NCBI RefSeq assembly: GCF_016859125.1
Contig: NZ_CP069338.1
Location: 10,853,501-10,917,500, forward strand
Reading direction: 5' to 3'
DNA from: Archangium violaceum
GTDB lineage: Bacteria > Myxococcota > Myxococcia > Myxococcales > Myxococcaceae
DNA length: 64,000 nucleotides
The translations under genes and the position numbers were made by a program. Positions 10,328 through 20,381 of this stretch are shown in pieces (the stretch's first letter is position 1; each line of letters begins with the position of its first letter). The notes under the pieces were generated by a model that saw nothing but the letters and a program-made list of their open reading frames with translations, searched no databases and was not told the DNA's origin.

Positions 10328-12238
10328 TTACGACTGGCGGAACTCGGCGTCCACCACGTCGTCCTTCGGCTTGGCCGAGCTGCCCGGAGCCGCACCCGCG
10401 TCGGCGCCCGGAGGCGGAGCACCCTCGCCAGGAGCGCCGCCCGTGGCCTTGTACATCTCCTCGGCCACCTTGTAGCTGGCCTGCTGCAGCCGATCCAACG
10501 CGCCCTTGATGGCGTCCTTGTCCTGGCCCTCGCGCACCTCGTTGACGGCCTTGATGGCCGACTCGAGCGTCGACACCGCGTCCGCCGAGAGCTTCTCGCG
10601 GTTCTCCTTCACCATCTTCTCCGCGGCGTACACCTGCGCCTCGGCCTGGTTCTTCACCTCGACCAGCTCGCGGCGAGCCTTGTCCGCGGCCTCGTTCTCC
10701 TTGGCCGCGTTCACCATCTTCTCGACCTCGTCCTTGGCCAGACCGGACGAGTGGGTGATGGTGACCTTCTGCTCCTTGCCCGTCGCCTTGTCCTTGGCGC
10801 TGACGTTGAGGATGCCGTTGGCGTCGATGTCCAGCGTCACCTCGATCTGCGGCACGCCGCGCGGCGCCGGAGGAATCCCCGTCAGGTGGAAGCGGCCGAG
10901 GCTCCGGTTGTCACCGGCCATCTCGCGCTCGCCCTGCAGGATGTGGATCTCCACCTGCGTCTGGCCATCCGCCGCCGTGGAGAACGTCTCCGACTTGCGG
11001 GTGGGGATGGTGGTGTTGCGCTCGATGAGCTTCGTCATCACGCCACCCAGCGTCTCCACGCCCAGCGACAGCGGGGTGACGTCCAGCAGCAGGATGTCCT
11101 TCACCTCGCCCGCGAGCACGCCGGCCTGCACCGCCGCGCCCACCGCCACCACCTCGTCCGGGTTCACCGAGCGGTTCGGCTCCTTGCCGAACAGCCGCTT
11201 CACCGCCTCCTGCACCTTCGGGATGCGCGTGGAGCCACCCACCAGCACGACCTCGTTGAGGTCCTTGAGGTCCACGCCCGAGTCCTTCAGGCACTTGCGG
11301 CACGGCTCCAGCGAGCGCTCGACGAGGCTGTCGATCATCGCCTCGAACTTGGCCCGCGTCAGCCGGACGTTGAGGTGCTTGGGACCGGAGGCGTCCGCCG
11401 TGAGGAACGGCAGGTTGATCTCCGTCTCCATCGTGCTGGACAGCTCGATCTTCGCCTTCTCCGCCGCCTCCTTCAGGCGCTGGAGCACCATCTTGTCCTT
11501 GGAGACGTCGATGCCGGTGTCCTTCTTGAACTCGGCGATCAGCCAGTCCATGAGCGCGTGATCGATGTTGTCGCCGCCCAGGTGGGTGTCACCGTTGGTG
11601 GCGAGCACCTCGACCACGTTCTCGCCCACCTCCAGGATGGAGATGTCGAACGTGCCGCCGCCGAAGTCGTAGACGGCGATCTTCTCGTCCTTCTTCTTGT
11701 CCAGACCGTACGCCAGCGCCGCCGCGGTCGGCTCGTTCACGATGCGCCGCACGGTGAGGCCGGCGATCTCGCCCGCGTCCTTGGTCGCCTGGCGCTGGGC
11801 GTCGTTGAAGTAGGCCGGAACGGTGATGACCGCCTCGGTGACCTTCTCGCCCAGGTAGTTCTCGGCGGCACGCTTCAGCTTGAGCAGCACCTGCGCGGAG
11901 ATCTCCGGCGCGCTGTACTGCTTTCCATCGATCTCCACGCGCGCGTCACCATGGGGGCCGCGCACCACCTTATAAGGGACGAGCTTCGCCTCCTCGGTGG
12001 TCTCCTCGTACCGCCGGCCCATGAAGCGCTTGATGGAGTAGATGGTCCGCTCGGGGTTGGTGATGGCCTGACGCTTGGCCACCTGCCCCACCAGACGCTC
12101 CCCATCCTTCGCGAACGCGACGACCGAGGGCGTGGTGCGGCTCCCCTCCTCATTGGTGAGAACCTTGGGCTCGCGACCCTCCATGATCGCCACCACGCTG
12201 TTGGTGGTGCCCAGGTCGATGCCGATAATCTTGCCCAC
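10328..12238 (-). CDS. dnaK: Chaperone DnaK (Hsp70)
   Basis: 636-residue Hsp70, the ATP-dependent folding chaperone that works with DnaJ and GrpE in the cytosol. The ATPase domain opens [13 protein letters not shown] and includes FGGGTFD and VGGSTRIP. The substrate-binding domain holds [14 protein letters not shown], and the lid ends in a Gly/Ala/Pro-rich tail with EFRQS. Length fits the family (about 638). The start is GTG at 12238 with GGAGG nine bases upstream; the longer open frame upstream has no homology. No dnaJ or grpE is adjacent. Confidence 0.97.
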   Translation of the reverse strand: MGKIIGIDLGTTNSVVAIMEGREPKVLTNEEGSRTTPSVVAFAKDGERLVGQVAKRQAITNPERTIYSIKRFMGRRYEETTEEAKLVPYKVVRGPHGDARVEIDGKQYSAPEISAQVLLKLKRAAENYLGEKVTEAVITVPAYFNDAQRQATKDAGEIAGLTVRRIVNEPTAAALAYGLDKKKDEKIAVYDFGGGTFDISILEVGENVVEVLATNGDTHLGGDNIDHALMDWLIAEFKKDTGIDVSKDKMVLQRLKEAAEKAKIELSSTMETEINLPFLTADASGPKHLNVRLTRAKFEAMIDSLVERSLEPCRKCLKDSGVDLKDLNEVVLVGGSTRIPKVQEAVKRLFGKEPNRSVNPDEVVAVGAAVQAGVLAGEVKDILLLDVTPLSLGVETLGGVMTKLIERNTTIPTRKSETFSTAADGQTQVEIHILQGEREMAGDNRSLGRFHLTGIPPAPRGVPQIEVTLDIDANGILNVSAKDKATGKEQKVTITHSSGLAKDEVEKMVNAAKENEAADKARRELVEVKNQAEAQVYAAEKMVKENREKLSADAVSTLESAIKAVNEVREGQDKDAIKGALDRLQQASYKVAEEMYKATGGAPGEGAPPPGADAGAAPGSSAKPKDDVVDAEFRQS

Positions 12239-12306
12239 GGTGTGTAACCTCCCGGAATAATTGCGGAAAATACCGCGAAACCCTCGAGTACTTCCGATGT
12301 GTGACC

Positions 12307-12335
12307 AACGTAACCACCCACCGGGGGGTGTCAAA
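12307..12335 (-). promoter_or_regulatory. Candidate dnaK promoter
   Basis: On the minus strand TTTGAC (12330-12335) and TACGTT (12307-12312) are 17 bases apart, about 70 bp upstream of the dnaK start. This is a sigma70-like arrangement. No CIRCE inverted repeat was found. The rest of 12253-12583 shows nothing else recognisable. Confidence 0.35.
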
Positions 12336-12583
12336 CCGCCGAAAGCTGCGTCACGGATGCGCCACCCCACTGCAACCGGTGCGTAACGCGCTCTCCACCT
12401 CCGCCACCCGCCGGTAGCAACCGGCCAGCCATCCGAACAGTTCCCGACATGCCAACCCATTGGAATTGTTAATGTAGGAGGAGATAACGCCACGCGTCAG
12501 CCCTTGGCTGGGAAAGTGCACTGGAGAGCCATCGCGCTGCCGCGAGGCGGCGACATGCCCCTACCCCCTTGGAGTCGACTCCC

Positions 12584-13675
12584 ATGCTGGTACAGCCACT
12601 TCGGTCCGTGGATCCGCGCCAGATTCCGTCCGTCACCGGTGCTCCCGAGCACAAGGTCGCGGTGCTGCTGAACGCCAACGCCCGCAAGGTGGACGCACGG
12701 GTGGTGAAGTCCCTCTCGCACCTGGTGCCGGAGCAGGATCTGTTCCTGTCGCGCTCGGAGCTGGACTGCCGGCGCATCGTCCAGACGGTGCTCGAGCGCA
12801 ACTACCCGATGGTGTTCACGGGTGGCGGAGACGGGACGTTCCAGTGCTTCGTGAACGAGGTGTTCCGCCAGTTGGATCCGCGGGGCCGTTTCGCCGGCAG
12901 GCGCGCGCCGCGCTTCGGCGTGCTGAAGCTGGGCACGGGCAATGGCCTGGCCACGTTCGTGAACGCGGGCAGTGGCTCGGACGGGATCCTCCAGGACGTG
13001 GTGCGGGCGCGCGCCGGCGAGGTGCCGGGCTACCGGCGGATGGATCTCCTGCTGGTGGACGGCCAGCGCACGCCGTTCGCGGGCCTGGGCGTGGATGGGA
13101 AGGTGCTCAACGACTACATCTGGGTGAAGAGCAACCTGGGCCGCGGCTTCTTCAAGAAGATGCTGTCGGGCCCGGGCGGCTACTTCTCGGCGGTGGCCTT
13201 CAAGACGGCGCCGCACTACCTGACGAACTCGACGTGGGTGGAGTGCGAGATCACCAACGGCCAGGCCGGAGAGGCGTACCGGGTGGGGCCGGATGGCAAC
13301 CCGGTGGGCGCGCCCATCGCCCCGGGGCAGACGATCTTCAGGGGCGAACTGATGATGGCGGCGGCGGCGACGATGCCCTTCTACGGGTACGGCTTCCGGA
13401 TGTTCCCGTTCGCGGGGGAGCGCCGGGGGATGATGCAGCTGCGCCTGGGCCAGCTTCAGGCCACCAGCGTCCTGGCGAACCTGCCGAAGCTGTGGGCGGG
13501 CCGCTGGTTCCCCGAGGGCATCCGGGACTTCTACGCGAGCGAGGTGACCATCCGCTTCGCCAGGCCCATGCCCTTCCAGGTGGGCGGGGACGCGGCCGGC
13601 TACCGCGAGGAAGTGAAGCTGAGCGTGGCCCCCGAGACGGTGGAGCTGCTGGACTTCCACGGCGCGGTGAACTGA
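12584..13675 (+). CDS. Diacylglycerol/YegS-like lipid kinase
   Basis: 363-residue cytosolic lipid kinase. The diacylglycerol kinase catalytic domain starts KVAVLLNANA, with the nucleotide-binding loop TGGGDGT at about 79-85 and the LGTGNGLATF block shortly after. ATG at 12584 is preceded by GGAG ten bases upstream. A TTG five codons earlier is in frame but lacks a better site. It has an unusual hydrophilic C-terminal lobe (AGERRGMMQLRLGQ), as in other myxobacterial members. Substrate (diacylglycerol, sphingoid base or other) cannot be told. Confidence 0.85.
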   Translation: MLVQPLRSVDPRQIPSVTGAPEHKVAVLLNANARKVDARVVKSLSHLVPEQDLFLSRSELDCRRIVQTVLERNYPMVFTGGGDGTFQCFVNEVFRQLDPRGRFAGRRAPRFGVLKLGTGNGLATFVNAGSGSDGILQDVVRARAGEVPGYRRMDLLLVDGQRTPFAGLGVDGKVLNDYIWVKSNLGRGFFKKMLSGPGGYFSAVAFKTAPHYLTNSTWVECEITNGQAGEAYRVGPDGNPVGAPIAPGQTIFRGELMMAAAATMPFYGYGFRMFPFAGERRGMMQLRLGQLQATSVLANLPKLWAGRWFPEGIRDFYASEVTIRFARPMPFQVGGDAAGYREEVKLSVAPETVELLDFHGAVN

Positions 13676-13686
13676 GCGCCCTGCCC

Positions 13687-13709
13687 GCCCTCTCCCCCTG
13701 GGAGAGGGC
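13687..13709. terminator. Intergenic hairpin between convergent genes
   Basis: A 10-bp stem GCCCTCTCCC / GGGAGAGGGC with a 3-base loop, 12 bp after the lipid kinase stop and before the end of the convergent methyltransferase gene. It could act on either strand. There is no clear T-run. Confidence 0.5.
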
Positions 13710-13727
13710 CGGAGAACACCCGCCCGA

Positions 13728-14486
13728 CTATCCGCGATCGCGCGAGGCCGGAGGCTTCTCCCCGGGCTCGCGGCGGCGGCCCACGGCGAACGCGTAGCTC
13801 GCCGTCGCCTTGCCGCTCTCGCGGTGCAGGGCCATCTCCTCTCGCAACCACCGGGTCTGCTCTGCCGGAGCCTTGGCCAGCGAGGGCTCCAGCTCCCGGT
13901 AGAGCGCATCCAGCTCGGCGTCCTGCAGGGACTCGACGGACTCCGGCTCGAAGCCGGCCAGCGAGAGGAACTGGAGCAGCTCGCGCGGCAGCACCAACGG
14001 AGCCCCCAGGCGGCGCTCCCAGAACTCGAGCACCGCGCGAGGCGTCACCCGTCCCACGCGCACCGGGTAGGTGATGCCCAGCCGGCCCCGGTGGGCCAGC
14101 AGCGGCCGGAGGGTCCCCAGCGCATCGAGCAGGGACATCAACACCCGGCCCTGGCAGAGGATGGCGTCGAACTCCCCTTCTCGGAAGGCGGGCCGGCCGA
14201 AGTCCACGCGCCGCACCTCGACGCGTCCATCCAGGGCGAGCGAACGCACCCGATCCCGCATGCCCACGAGCGCCGCATCGTCCGAGTCCGCGGCCACCAC
14301 CGAGCAGCCGAACTCCTGGGCGAGCACCACGCTGGCCGGGCCGGCGGGACCGCAGCCGAGCTCCAGCACACGCCCCCCTTCTTCCAACTGCGCCACCTTC
14401 GCGAAGCGCCGGGTCGCGGACTCGGAGCAGAAGGGGCGCCGAGCGTCACCAGGGAAGTAGAGCGGGAAGGGCTCAGCCGGGCTCAT
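13728..14486 (-). CDS. Class I SAM-dependent methyltransferase
   Basis: 252-residue Rossmann-fold methyltransferase. Motif I is VLELGCGPAGPAS, followed by the acidic end of strand 2 (VVAADSDD), then FDAILCQGRVLMSL at the post-II/III position. C-terminal half is helical with no extra domain. The ATG at 14486 (MSPAEPFPLY) is chosen over a GTG six codons upstream because the family sequence begins here. It is transcribed alone, convergent with the lipid kinase. Substrate unknown. Confidence 0.82.
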   Translation of the reverse strand: MSPAEPFPLYFPGDARRPFCSESATRRFAKVAQLEEGGRVLELGCGPAGPASVVLAQEFGCSVVAADSDDAALVGMRDRVRSLALDGRVEVRRVDFGRPAFREGEFDAILCQGRVLMSLLDALGTLRPLLAHRGRLGITYPVRVGRVTPRAVLEFWERRLGAPLVLPRELLQFLSLAGFEPESVESLQDAELDALYRELEPSLAKAPAEQTRWLREEMALHRESGKATASYAFAVGRRREPGEKPPASRDRG

Positions 14487-14566
14487 GAGAAAGCCGTTGT
14501 ACACCGCTGGAAGGGAATCGCCAATTCCCCCCTACCCGCCCGGCATGCCAGTGAAACGGGCCGCCC

Positions 14567-14872
14567 TCAAAGGTAGTAGACGACCCGCTGCTCCTGCCGC
14601 AGCCGGGTGTAGATGGAGCGGCGGTGCTCCTCGGACAGCAGGTACACGGACACGCTCACCGAGACGTAGGTGCCCTTGCTGCTGGGCTGCTCCCGGATGG
14701 AATCCGGGGAGATCTCCGTGCCCATGAGCAACCGGAAGAGGCTGCGCACGTACTCGACGAAGTCCGGCGCCTGCCTCCCCATCACCTTGAAGGTGTAGAC
14801 GGTGGGGTACTCGATGAGCGGCTTCTTCTCCTGCCCGTCGCCCTCTTGCTGGATCTGACCGTCTCCCTTCAT
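14567..14872 (-). CDS. DUF493 (YbeD-like) protein
   Basis: 101-residue protein matching DUF493/YbeD: LIEYPTVYTFKVMG, then a beta-alpha core ending SKGTYVSVSVSVYL and a final helix. YbeD-type proteins adopt an ACT-like regulatory fold; their role is poorly defined. It has a Gln/Gly/Asp-rich leader of about 15 residues. It lies 26 bp downstream of the PhoH gene on the same strand and is probably cotranscribed. Confidence 0.82.
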   Translation of the reverse strand: MKGDGQIQQEGDGQEKKPLIEYPTVYTFKVMGRQAPDFVEYVRSLFRLLMGTEISPDSIREQPSSKGTYVSVSVSVYLLSEEHRRSIYTRLRQEQRVVYYL

Positions 14873-14898
14873 GACCGCTTCCTCGTTCAGCGCAGGGG

Positions 14899-16221
14899 CT
14901 AGAGGAGGTTCGCCGCGAGCTCGGCCAGGGCGCTGCGCTCGCCCTTGGCCATGGTGATGTGGCCCGCGATCTTCTCGTTCTTGAACCGGTTGACCACGTG
15001 AACGAGTCCGTTGCTGGTCGCGTCCACGTAGGGGTTGTCTATCTGGAACGGGTCCCCGGTGAGAATGATTTTCGTGTTGTCGCCCACTCGGGTGATGATC
15101 GTCTTCACCTCATGGGGCGTGAGGTTCTGCGCCTCGTCGATGATGATGTACTGGTTGGGGATGCTGCGCCCGCGGATGTAGGTGAGCGCCTCGATCTCCA
15201 TCAGTCCCAGGTCGATGAGCTCGTGGTAGCCCCTGCCGGCCTTCTTGTCGGCCCGGCTGAGGTTCATCAGGAACTCCACGTTGTCGAAGATGGGCTGCAT
15301 CCAGGGGTTCATCTTCTCTTCCAGGGTGCCCGGCAGGTAGCCGATGTCCCGGCCGAGCGGGAAGACCGGCCGGCTGACGAGCAGCTTCTGGTACACGCTC
15401 TCCTCGGTCACCTTGTGGAGCCCCGCGGCTATCGCCAGCAGCGTCTTGCCCGTGCCCGCCTTGCCCACGATGGTGACGAGCTTGATCTCGTCGTTCATGA
15501 CCAGATCCAGCGCGAAGCTCTGCTCCATGTTGCGCGGACGAATGCCCCAGACGCCCTCGCTCTTCATTCCGCGCAGCAGCGGCACCACCCGGCCCCGGGC
15601 GGCGTTGAAGCGGCCCATGGCGGTGTGCGAGGGGTTCGTCTCGTCCTTGAGCAGCACGAACTGGTGCGGCGAGAGCAACTCCTGCCCGGAGATCTCCACC
15701 TCGGCGCCGGGCTTGTACATCTGGTCGACCATCTCGCGGGAGACCAGGCGCTCGGTGAAGCCCGTGTAGAGCTCGGTGATCTCCACCCGCTCGGCGTCGT
15801 AGTCCTCGGCGATGAGGCCCAGCGCGTCCGCGCGGATGCGCAGGTTGGTGTCCTTGGTGATGAAGACGGCCGGCGACTGCGGCTCGCGCTCCATCAGATC
15901 GATGGCCACCGAGAGGATGCGGTTGTCCATCAGGTTGCTGTCCGCCACGGAGAGCGGCAGGCTCCTCTCGGAGAAGCAGACCCGGAGCACCCCGCCATGT
16001 GGCAGGCGCACTCCATCCTTCAGCGAACCCTCCTCCCGGAAGGAGTCCAGGTAGCGCGCAACCAGGCGCGCGTTACGTCCGAGCTCGGAGAGATCGCGCT
16101 TGAACTGATCGATCTCCTCGATGACGTAGATGGGGATGATGACGTTGTGTTCCTTGAAGCTGTAGATGGAGCGGGGGTCGTGAAGGAGGACGTTGGTGTC
16201 GAGGATGAAGTTCTTTCGCAT
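14899..16221 (-). CDS. PIN-PhoH fusion (YlaK-type) ATPase/ribonuclease
   Basis: 440-residue protein with an N-terminal PIN nuclease domain (KNFILDTNVLLHDP, then FITKDTNLRIRA) and a C-terminal PhoH ATPase: GKAGTGKTLLA near residue 250, and Walker B YIIIDEAQNLTPHE near 360. PIN-PhoH proteins are RNA helicase/nucleases linked to RNA turnover. ATG at 16221 (MRKNF) begins the family sequence. The 57 upstream in-frame codons are unlike any domain. Followed at 26 bp by DUF493. Confidence 0.9.
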   Translation of the reverse strand: MRKNFILDTNVLLHDPRSIYSFKEHNVIIPIYVIEEIDQFKRDLSELGRNARLVARYLDSFREEGSLKDGVRLPHGGVLRVCFSERSLPLSVADSNLMDNRILSVAIDLMEREPQSPAVFITKDTNLRIRADALGLIAEDYDAERVEITELYTGFTERLVSREMVDQMYKPGAEVEISGQELLSPHQFVLLKDETNPSHTAMGRFNAARGRVVPLLRGMKSEGVWGIRPRNMEQSFALDLVMNDEIKLVTIVGKAGTGKTLLAIAAGLHKVTEESVYQKLLVSRPVFPLGRDIGYLPGTLEEKMNPWMQPIFDNVEFLMNLSRADKKAGRGYHELIDLGLMEIEALTYIRGRSIPNQYIIIDEAQNLTPHEVKTIITRVGDNTKIILTGDPFQIDNPYVDATSNGLVHVVNRFKNEKIAGHITMAKGERSALAELAANLL

Positions 16222-16541
16222 CGTGTGGAGCGCGACCTCGTGTGGGTGCGACCGCTGGAACCGACCGTGCGACGGGACTCCGACTGACGGACCGCTTCTG
16301 CGTCTGACTGCCTGACTGCACCACCAATATAGGTCCGACCTCCCACGCAAGCAGCCCTCCGGGGCCACTTGTGGAGGCCTACTTCGGATCAACGCACACG
16401 CTAACCACCAGAGTCCCGGGAGGCGCCTGGACGCGGGATCACTGGATCCCGCCCATTATGAACCCTCGGGGCACCCGAGTGTCACCCGATCGACACCTCA
16501 CAGCGCCGGGAGGGGGCGCACAGGCGAGGGTCCACCTGTCG
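16222..16541. other. 320-bp intergenic stretch between phoH and greB
   Basis: No coding homology seen. It holds the upstream region of the PhoH gene. A hairpin GCGGGATC/GATCCCGC with a 4-base loop at 16433-16452 is placed to terminate the greB transcript, but no T-run follows. Confidence 0.5.
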
Positions 16542-17111
16542 CTACATGTAGCGGATCTGGACGAGGGTGTACTCGATCTCCCCCCGAGGGCGGATGACCT
16601 CGACGGTGTCCCCGATCTTCTTGCGCAGCAGGGCTCGCGCGATGGGCGACTCCACGCTGATCCGCCCACCCGCGGTGTCGATCTCGTCCGAGCCGACGAT
16701 CTGATAGGTGACCCGGGCGCCGTCCTCGTCCTCGAGCGTCACGGTGGCACCGAAGTAGACGCGCTCGGTGTCGCTCTGCTCCGAGGGATCGACGATGGTG
16801 GCCGTGTCCAGGCGCTTCTGGAGGAAACGGATGCGCCGGTCGATCTCCCGGAGGCGCTTCTTTCCGAAGATGTACTCGGCGTTCTCCGAGCGGTCGCCCT
16901 GGGCGGCGGCGGCGGACACCTCGGCGGTGACCTTGGGCCGCTCCTCGTTGAGCAGGCGCAGCAGTTCCTTGTGCATGCGCTCGGCCCCTGCCCGAGTGAG
17001 GTAGCGCCGGTGGCCGGAGGGCTTTTCCTCCTCTTCTTCCTCCCCTCCCTCCAACTCCAACTCGTCGTTCTCCTCAGGGGCTTCCTGGGAATTCCGGGTG
17101 TCTCGACGCAT
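16542..17111 (-). CDS. greB: Transcript cleavage/elongation factor GreB
   Basis: 189-residue GreA/GreB factor that enters the RNA polymerase secondary channel and stimulates cleavage of backtracked RNA. The GreB-type N-terminal coiled coil is clear, with the acidic tip GDRSENAEYIFGKKRLRE. The FKBP-like C-terminal domain (YQIVGSDEID, SPIARALLRKKIGD) is complete. It carries an extra acidic leader of about 35 residues (GGEEEEEEKPSGHRR) not found in E. coli GreB. Just upstream on the other strand lie the two tRNA genes. Confidence 0.92.
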   Translation of the reverse strand: MRRDTRNSQEAPEENDELELEGGEEEEEEKPSGHRRYLTRAGAERMHKELLRLLNEERPKVTAEVSAAAAQGDRSENAEYIFGKKRLREIDRRIRFLQKRLDTATIVDPSEQSDTERVYFGATVTLEDEDGARVTYQIVGSDEIDTAGGRISVESPIARALLRKKIGDTVEVIRPRGEIEYTLVQIRYM

Positions 17112-17299
17112 GGCTTCTGTATAGCGCCTCCTGCGAGCCGGGACAGGAAGGAGCCACGGGGGGAGAGGCTGTTTGAACGGAGGGTGTCAGGTGACAGGGG
17201 GCACGATCGCCAGTAGAAGTCCGGAACGAGTGCTGGTAGAGAGCGCTCGAACGCCGGGGGGTTGCGGATTCCGGCGAGCCGCCCAAAAAAGAATAGTGC

Positions 17300-17372
<73 letters not shown>

Positions 17373-17383
17373 CAGAGGTAGAG

Positions 17384-17456
17384 GTCCCCGTCGTCTAGAG
17401 GCCCAGGACGCTGGCCTTTCAAGCCGGTAACACGGGTTCGAATCCCGTCGGGGACA
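17384..17456 (+). tRNA. tRNA-Glu (TTC)
   Basis: 73-nt cloverleaf, 11 bp after tRNA-Lys: acceptor GTCCCCG/CGGGGAC with discriminator A, anticodon arm CTGGC-CTTTCAA-GCCGG giving TTC, and T-loop TTCGAAT. CCA is not encoded. The 3' half is the likely attachment site for the adjacent integrase. Confidence 0.93.
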
Positions 17457-17462
17457 CACAAG

Positions 17463-17513
17463 CCGAGGCCGGAAGCCGCTGAGCAATCAGGGGTTTCCGG
17501 CCTCGGTGTTTTC
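17463..17513 (+). terminator. Terminator after the tRNA-Lys/tRNA-Glu pair
   Basis: Left arm CCGAGGCCGGAA (17463-17474) pairs with TTCCGGCCTCGG (17495-17506), 12 bp perfect, followed by TGTTTTC. It ends the tRNA transcript and also lies inside the 3' end of the antisense integrase frame. Confidence 0.75.
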
Positions 17514-18278
17514 GGGCTCCTGCACGTCTCCAGAATGTCTCCAAATTGGAGACGTATCCCGCCCTTCCTCTTCTCCCCCTTCCCCAGGTGCATGTAGCGC
17601 ATCGTGGTGCGGAGGCTGCGGTGGCCCGCCAGCTCCTTGATCGAGAGAGGCGGCACGCCCCGCATGGCCAGGTGGCTACAGAAGGTGTGGCGGAGGATGT
17701 GGAGCGCTCCCGTCACCTTCAGCCCGGCCCGCTTCTGCGCTGCGGACATCCAGCTCCGCACCGTCTGCTGGGACGCCGGCGTCCCATCCTCGCGATAGAG
17801 TACCCGCTCACCTCGGAGGTGATGGGCACGCACGAGCGCCGAGGCCAGAGCGCGTGTCAGCGGCACCTCACGGGGCCGCCCGCCCTTGGGGAGATTGACG
17901 TGCCCCTTCCAGTCCGAGCGCTGCACCTTGAGCAGCCCGCGCTTGAGGTCCACGTCGCTCCACTCCAGCGCGATCATCTCGCCCATGCGGAGGCCCGCGT
18001 CACCGCCGAGCAGCACCACGAGCTGCTGCGCCGGTCCGAGCTTCTCGGCGGCCTGCACCAGTCGCTCGTAGTCCTCCACCTCGTAGAAGTCGACGGTACT
18101 GTCCGCCGCCTTGAGGTGCTCGACCTCCACCGGTATCCGGTCGATGACCTTCCACTTCACCGCGACCTTCAACATCGTCGAGAGCGTGGAGAGGCAGTTG
18201 TTCTGGATGTGACCAGGCTGAACATCCGGCACTTCGACGGGAAGAGCCGCCAGGCACGGCTTGTCCGATGTCCGCGGC

Positions 18279-19160
18279 CTATGCGCTCCCCTCAAGTGTG
18301 CGCTGATGGGGTTTGAAGGCGTCGTAGACGTGGTCCATGAAGGCACGAATACGCCTGTTGTTGCGAAGCTCGGGCAACGTCAGCACCCAGAGATCGCGCG
18401 CCTCTTCGGAGAGGCGCGCACCCACGCGCACCAGCCCTGGATCGGCATCGCCGTCGAAGCACGCCAGGAAGGTGACGCCCATGCCGGCGGAGAGCGCGCG
18501 CCGGCGGACCGCGAAGTCGTCGGAGCGCAGCGACACCCTGGCCCCCGGCGCGTTCCGGGCCAGCCATCCATCGAGCCAACGCCCATCGGAGCGCTCGTCC
18601 GAATGCAGCCACGGAAAATCCGCGAGGGTGGCACCAGGGCCCATCCGATCCACGAGTGAACGCGCGGCGTAGGCCTCGAACTGCATTCGACCGACGCGGC
18701 GGCCCACCAGGCCCTCCGCCGGATTGTTGCCCAGACGCAGCGCCACATCGGCCTCGCGGCGAATGAGCGACACCTGCTCATTGGTCACGCCGAGGGTCAC
18801 CTCCACCCCCGGATAGCGCTGGATAAAGCTGGAAAACACCTCGGGAAAACCCGCGAACAGGAAGTCCACCGTCGAGACCCGCAGCCGGCCGCGGAGCTCG
18901 GCGTCACGGCCCAGAAGCCGCCCCTCGGTCACGTGGATCTCCGCCTCCAGCCGCGCCGCGGTCTCGGCCAGCTCGTCGCCGGCGGCCGTGGCCGCGAAGC
19001 CTTCTTCGGTGCGGTCGAAGAGCCGGACGCCCAGCCGATCCTCGGCCTCCTTCAGGCGCCGCCCGACGGTGGTCCGGGAGACCCCGAGGGTGGCGGCGGC
19101 GCCGGACAACGTCTTCTCGCGGTGGATCGCCAGCACGTAGCGAAGGTCGTCCCAGTCCAT
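18279..19160 (-). CDS. LysR-family transcriptional regulator
   Basis: 293-residue DNA-binding regulator. The winged HTH is at the N-terminus (LSGAAATLGVSRTTVGRRLK), followed by a periplasmic-binding-like effector domain from about residue 90 (GRLRVSTVDFLFAGFPEV). The ATG at 19160 (MDWDDLRYVLA) is chosen; an upstream start adds eight residues without homology. It is divergent from the MDR dehydrogenase at 19235 with a 74-bp gap. LysR regulators usually control the divergent gene, so it likely regulates that dehydrogenase (inference). Confidence 0.9.
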   Translation of the reverse strand: MDWDDLRYVLAIHREKTLSGAAATLGVSRTTVGRRLKEAEDRLGVRLFDRTEEGFAATAAGDELAETAARLEAEIHVTEGRLLGRDAELRGRLRVSTVDFLFAGFPEVFSSFIQRYPGVEVTLGVTNEQVSLIRREADVALRLGNNPAEGLVGRRVGRMQFEAYAARSLVDRMGPGATLADFPWLHSDERSDGRWLDGWLARNAPGARVSLRSDDFAVRRRALSAGMGVTFLACFDGDADPGLVRVGARLSEEARDLWVLTLPELRNNRRIRAFMDHVYDAFKPHQRTLEGSA

Positions 19161-19234
19161 GCGCACATTTTTGCACGCCGACATCCCGAAATCATGCGTG
19201 GGGCGCCAGTTTCCGCACGCGTAGGGTGGTCCTC

Positions 19235-20224
19235 ATGCGAACCATCTTGCAGAGCGGTTACGGAGAGCCTGAACGCGTCCTGGTGCAGGGCGAGAGCGAC
19301 ATCCCCACGCCGGGCGACGGCGAAGTCCTCGTCCGTGTGCACGCGACGTCGGTGAACACGCCGGACTGCATCGCCACCCTCGGAGTTCCCTACGCGCTGC
19401 GCCTGGTGTCCGGCCTCCGTGCGCCCAGGTCGCCGGTCCGCGGCTCGGACGTGGCCGGCGTCGTGGAAGCGGTGGGCGCCCACGTGACCGGCTTCGCACC
19501 CGGCGACGCCGTGTTCGGCTCGGTGTGGACGGGAGGTTACAAGCGCGGCGCTCCCGGGACCTTCTGCGAATACACCGTGGTCCCGGCGACACAACTGGCG
19601 CACAAGCCGGCGCAGCTCAGCTTCGAGGAAGCCGCCGGGGCGGTGATGTCGGGCGTGACGGCGCTGGTGGCCATGCGCGATGTCGCTCGCGTCCGCGCGG
19701 GTCAGCAGGTGCTCGTCAACGGTGCCTCCGGTGGCCTGGGGACGTTCGCCGTGCAGATCGCCAGGGCCTTGGGTGCCAGGGTCACGGGCGTGTGCAGCAC
19801 GAGGAACGTCGAGCTGGTGCGTTCGCTCGGGGCCTCCCACGTCATCGACTACACGCGGACGAGCTACCCGGAGCAGGACGCGCGCTACGACGTCGTGATG
19901 GACAACGTGATGAACCACCCTCCGTCGGTCTCGGCGCGCGTCCTCACCGCGAATGGAGTGTTGCTGCCCAACAGCATCGGCACCCACAAGTGGCTGGGAA
20001 CGCTGCCCAGCATGGCGTTCGGGGCGCTCTTCAAGTCCAGGCAGTGGCGCACGATTCAATTCGTCCCGTCACGCAAGAACCTCGAGGACATCGGCGCGCT
20101 GATTCAATCGGGCGCCGTGAAGGTCGTGATCGACAGGACCTATCCGCTCGCGCACGCCGGCCAGGCCGTGGCGCACATGGTGAGCAGGCGCGCGCGCGGA
20201 CAGATCGTGATCAGCGCCATGTAG
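19235..20224 (+). CDS. MDR-superfamily NAD(P)-dependent alcohol dehydrogenase/quinone oxidoreductase
   Basis: 329-residue medium-chain reductase. The GroES-like N-terminal half contains GSDVAGVVEAVGAHVTGF. The Rossmann half has NGASGGLGTFAVQIARALGA, the AXXGXXG-like NADP site. Zinc ligands of the alcohol dehydrogenases are absent, so it resembles zeta-crystallin/quinone reductases or the reticulon-4-interacting type. ATG at 19235 is preferred over a GTG three codons earlier. Divergent from the LysR gene. Substrate unknown. Confidence 0.88.
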   Translation: MRTILQSGYGEPERVLVQGESDIPTPGDGEVLVRVHATSVNTPDCIATLGVPYALRLVSGLRAPRSPVRGSDVAGVVEAVGAHVTGFAPGDAVFGSVWTGGYKRGAPGTFCEYTVVPATQLAHKPAQLSFEEAAGAVMSGVTALVAMRDVARVRAGQQVLVNGASGGLGTFAVQIARALGARVTGVCSTRNVELVRSLGASHVIDYTRTSYPEQDARYDVVMDNVMNHPPSVSARVLTANGVLLPNSIGTHKWLGTLPSMAFGALFKSRQWRTIQFVPSRKNLEDIGALIQSGAVKVVIDRTYPLAHAGQAVAHMVSRRARGQIVISAM

Positions 20225-20381
20225 GCAACGGCGAGCAGGCGTCCCCCCTTCTGTGCACTGGGATGGAGGGTCGTCCAGGAGGGCCGCGCGACACGCATTG
20301 GACGGCGCAGGAGGGCAGGCCCCCCTCCCCTGCGCAGGCGACCGGTCGCCTTGGGCTGTGCCAGAGAGTGCATCCCTCAGC

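Noticed and set aside
5419-12247. Very long plus-strand open frames opposite the VWA, AAA+ and dnaK genes
   Set aside because: They are shadows caused by strong GC bias; no domains, His/Arg/Leu-rich composition, and the real genes lie opposite.
12239-12583. CIRCE element upstream of dnaK
   Set aside because: No TTAGCACTC-N9-GAGTGCTAA-like palindrome could be found.
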